Below, one piece after another: positions 61,677-64,000 of a stretch of 64,000 nucleotides of DNA. The position numbers and the translations under genes are program-made. The DNA is taken from contig CAJQUW010013671.1 in assembly GCA_907163375.1 (NCBI GenBank), forward strand, positions 248,001-312,000, written 5' to 3'. This DNA is from Prostheceraeus crozeri (Eukaryota; Platyhelminthes; Polycladida; Euryleptidae). The first letter of the stretch is position 1. Each line of letters opens with the position of its first letter. Under the pieces are notes generated by a model. That model saw only the letters and a program-made list of their open reading frames with translations, ran no database searches and was not told the DNA's origin.

Positions 61677-62161
61677 CTTCGCTTCATTCTATCATTTTAT
61701 TTATCAAATTTCAATTTCAATGACAATGTCTTCTTCATCAGTGGTTTTAGTATAAAAGCCCACATGTCAAAATAAATCATTTTTCAAAAAGAAATTTTGT
61801 CCAATAGAAAGCTAAGAAGTTACAAACGTAAAAACAATGATACTGACATTGTGTTGATATTTTAACAATTAAGACCTGTCAGCAGCGGCAATGAGTAGAG
61901 ATTCTGCGATGCGAGTGTTGTTCCTTCGGTCTGTGGTCATTAATCTGTACTCATTGCCGCTACTGACAGGTCTTAATTGTTAAATAGTAGATTGCGTCTG
62001 TATAATTGTTTTTGCGCTTGTAACTTCTTAGCTTTCTATTGGACAAAATTTCTTTTTGATAACTGATTCATTTTAGCATGTGTGCTTTTATATCTAAACC
62101 ACTGATGGCATTGTCTTTAAAATTGCAATTTGGTAAATAAAATGATAGAATGAAGCGAAAT
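61677..62161. repeat. Long fold-back palindrome
   Basis: Arms 61677-61897 and 61948-62161 are inverted copies with scattered differences around a 50-bp spacer. The inner ends read GCGGCAATGAGTA and TACTCATTGCCGC. Confidence 0.85.
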
Positions 62162-62355
62162 TCTCTGAAGCGCTGTGGCTCAATCTGTTGCGAATGAATG
62201 ATTGATAGCAAGATCATAGAGAAACATAATAATGCAGTTTTAAAAGAATGCACATGAAATTATCTTTTGTGACATAAGGCATTGAGCAGAATTTCATAGA
62301 GATTTGCATGCATATATTTTTGGAAGAACGGAACAATAATAACAAAGTTGTAGAT

Positions 62356-62976
62356 CTTAAAACGCTGAATACAAAAATCAAATTCTTGAGTGTCACAGCC
62401 AGTCGCTTTCGATTAAAGGCAAGGTTAAAGGATTCCCATTGGAATCCAATTCTAAAATTCAAGAAATATCTATGGTTTGTGAAATACCTGGCAATTTTCG
62501 TACATTTTCTTTTGCAGAAAAGAAACTATTTATCAGAATGTGCATGAAATTTAAAACATGATTGAGTTCAGAACATCAATTTCGATATAAAAGTTGAAGT
62601 GAGTCACATGATTCAGCATTTTATGTCTGAGATACTCTATAAAATGAGTAAATTTCATGCCTTGATTTAATTTTGGTAATTTTACTGATTTTGTAGAGTA
62701 TCTCAGACATAAAATGCTGAATCATGTGACTCACTTCAACTTTTATATCGAAGTTGATGTTCTGAACTCAATCATGTTTTAAATTTCATGGCATTCTGAT
62801 AAATAGTTTCTTTTCTGCAAAAGAAAATGTACGAAAATTGCCAGGTATTTCACAAACCATAGATATTTCTTGAATTTTAGAATTGGATTCCAATGGGAAT
62901 CCTTTAACCTTGCCTTTAATCAAAAGCGACTGGCTGTGACACTCAAGAATTTGATCTTTGTATTCAGCGTTTCAAG
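62356..62976. repeat. Near-perfect ~300-bp-arm palindrome
   Basis: Arms 62356-62654 and about 62678-62976 are almost identical inverted copies around a spacer of only ~25 bp. Such close arms make a recent origin likely. Confidence 0.9.
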
Positions 62977-64000
62977 ATTTACAAATCCATGCTATTAAGT
63001 CCTTTGTGCGCGAATTTAGGAAGAAAGTGTCAGTAGCACCCGGACTAATAATCAATATTGATCATTTGCCTTTCCTTGATGAGTTAAAGGTCGATTAGTC
63101 AAATATCACATCTTTTTGTATGATAGGCCTCCGTTAGCGTTATAAAACCAGCCTCCAGGCAATGAATTTACTGCATGGAAAGTTAGCAAACATAGGCATG
63201 CCGAAAAATCATAATGAAGAATTTTTTACAATCAATGTGTAGGAATACATAAGCTAAGGCGTATTTAACTTTTTCATATTATTCTCATTATATTATACAT
63301 TAATTAATTATTACATATTTTTATATATATTATTTTATTATAAGCTCATATTAATTATTAATCATTATATCATTGTAATTAATTGTAAAACAACAAATGT
63401 ATTGTGAATGATCAAAATTTACTTGAATTGTGAACCATAAAGTCGCAATTTAAAAAAATATGTATAGATCTATGAACCTGTTGTTATGATTAATTGATTA
63501 TCAGTTCAAACTTCAAGTTTTATTCAAAATTTTCAATGGATCATTTGTAAAATAATTGAAAATTTAAGTTCTCTTCAATTTTTCATAGTTGAATGTGTCG
63601 TGATAAAAATGACAGCCTTTCCCATGTGGCCTGAAGTCTGGTGGTTATTGACATTGTTTTCATGTAATTGACATATCAATAGGATTGGCTAAAGCATGCT
63701 GGTAGGCATCATTATATTGTTATCGCATTTATATTGTGTGTGACTCAGAAAGAAACGCGAAATATATAACAATCTTATAAGTTCTATTTGTTGTCAAAAA
63801 ATGTATTGCACCGAAATATGCAATAGTAGGTGATAAAGATCCTGAATACTTAGCAACTTGCATTCATAGAATAAAAATATGATTTGCTATTTAAAACTAG
63901 AGCAGCACTGATAATTTTATTATGATCATGGGCGGTGACAAAGAAGTATTTGTATATTTATTTAACTTGTTAGATTTGTCAATTGATGAACTGATTGTTA
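62977..64000. other. AT-rich intergenic, no gene seen
   Basis: Very AT-rich around 63280-63400; no gene or repeat could be supported. Confidence 0.5.

Overview
The window looks like metazoan, probably invertebrate, genomic DNA that is almost entirely nested mobile elements. Genes have spliceosomal introns (GTAAGT...TTTCAG), TATA boxes and AATAAA signals. An interstitial CCCTAA-type array fits a host with TTAGGG telomeres (for example a mollusc, annelid or echinoderm), but the species cannot be fixed. No confident host gene is visible; both flanks hold fold-back repeats and AT-rich DNA.

Layout. 1-364 is a fold-back repeat. 2402-3816 is a mariner-like element with a TA duplication and two nonsense codons. 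4858-5421 and 28626-29030 are arms of an inverted Penelope-like (PLE) tail. A piggyBac element (5422-28625, TTAA duplication) sits in one arm, and its transposase gene is split by Polinton/Maverick element P1 (7231-27937, 20.7 kb, 6-bp duplication TGGGAA, about 0.38-kb TIRs). A second PLE endonuclease remnant (29070-29640), a hAT element (29780-32494, 8-bp duplication GTAATAAG) and an RTE-like LINE 5' fragment (33180-34767) follow. Element P2 (34768-59647, 24.9 kb) is a second Polinton whose long inverted ends are built from a ~305-bp tandem repeat. Beyond it are a ~100-bp hairpin and three larger palindromes (61450-62976).

Both Polintons share one plan. A rightward arm carries an early-type intron-containing gene, protein-primed DNA polymerase B, a PC4-like gene and an overlapping TBP-like gene. 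A leftward arm carries adenain-type protease, major capsid protein, basic core-like protein, penton-like protein(s), integrase with chromodomain, a conserved unknown, packaging ATPase, a small basic protein, a putative nucleic-acid-binding protein and RING finger proteins. P1 is dead: polB, capsid, core-like, integrase and the nucleic-acid-binding gene all carry breaks. P2 is nearly intact; its clear lesion is a nonsense codon in the ATPase gene.

The most interesting signal is the overlapping PC4-like/TBP-like pair at the same place in both elements. The TBP-like proteins keep both TBP repeats and three of the four DNA-intercalating phenylalanines, and the elements are rich in TATA boxes, which suggests element-encoded promoter recognition. 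Other notable signals are three covarying hairpins after P1 polB, first exons that contribute only the ATG in P2, a Cys-rich ORF overlapping the integrase start in the same relative frame in both elements, and RING proteins in both.
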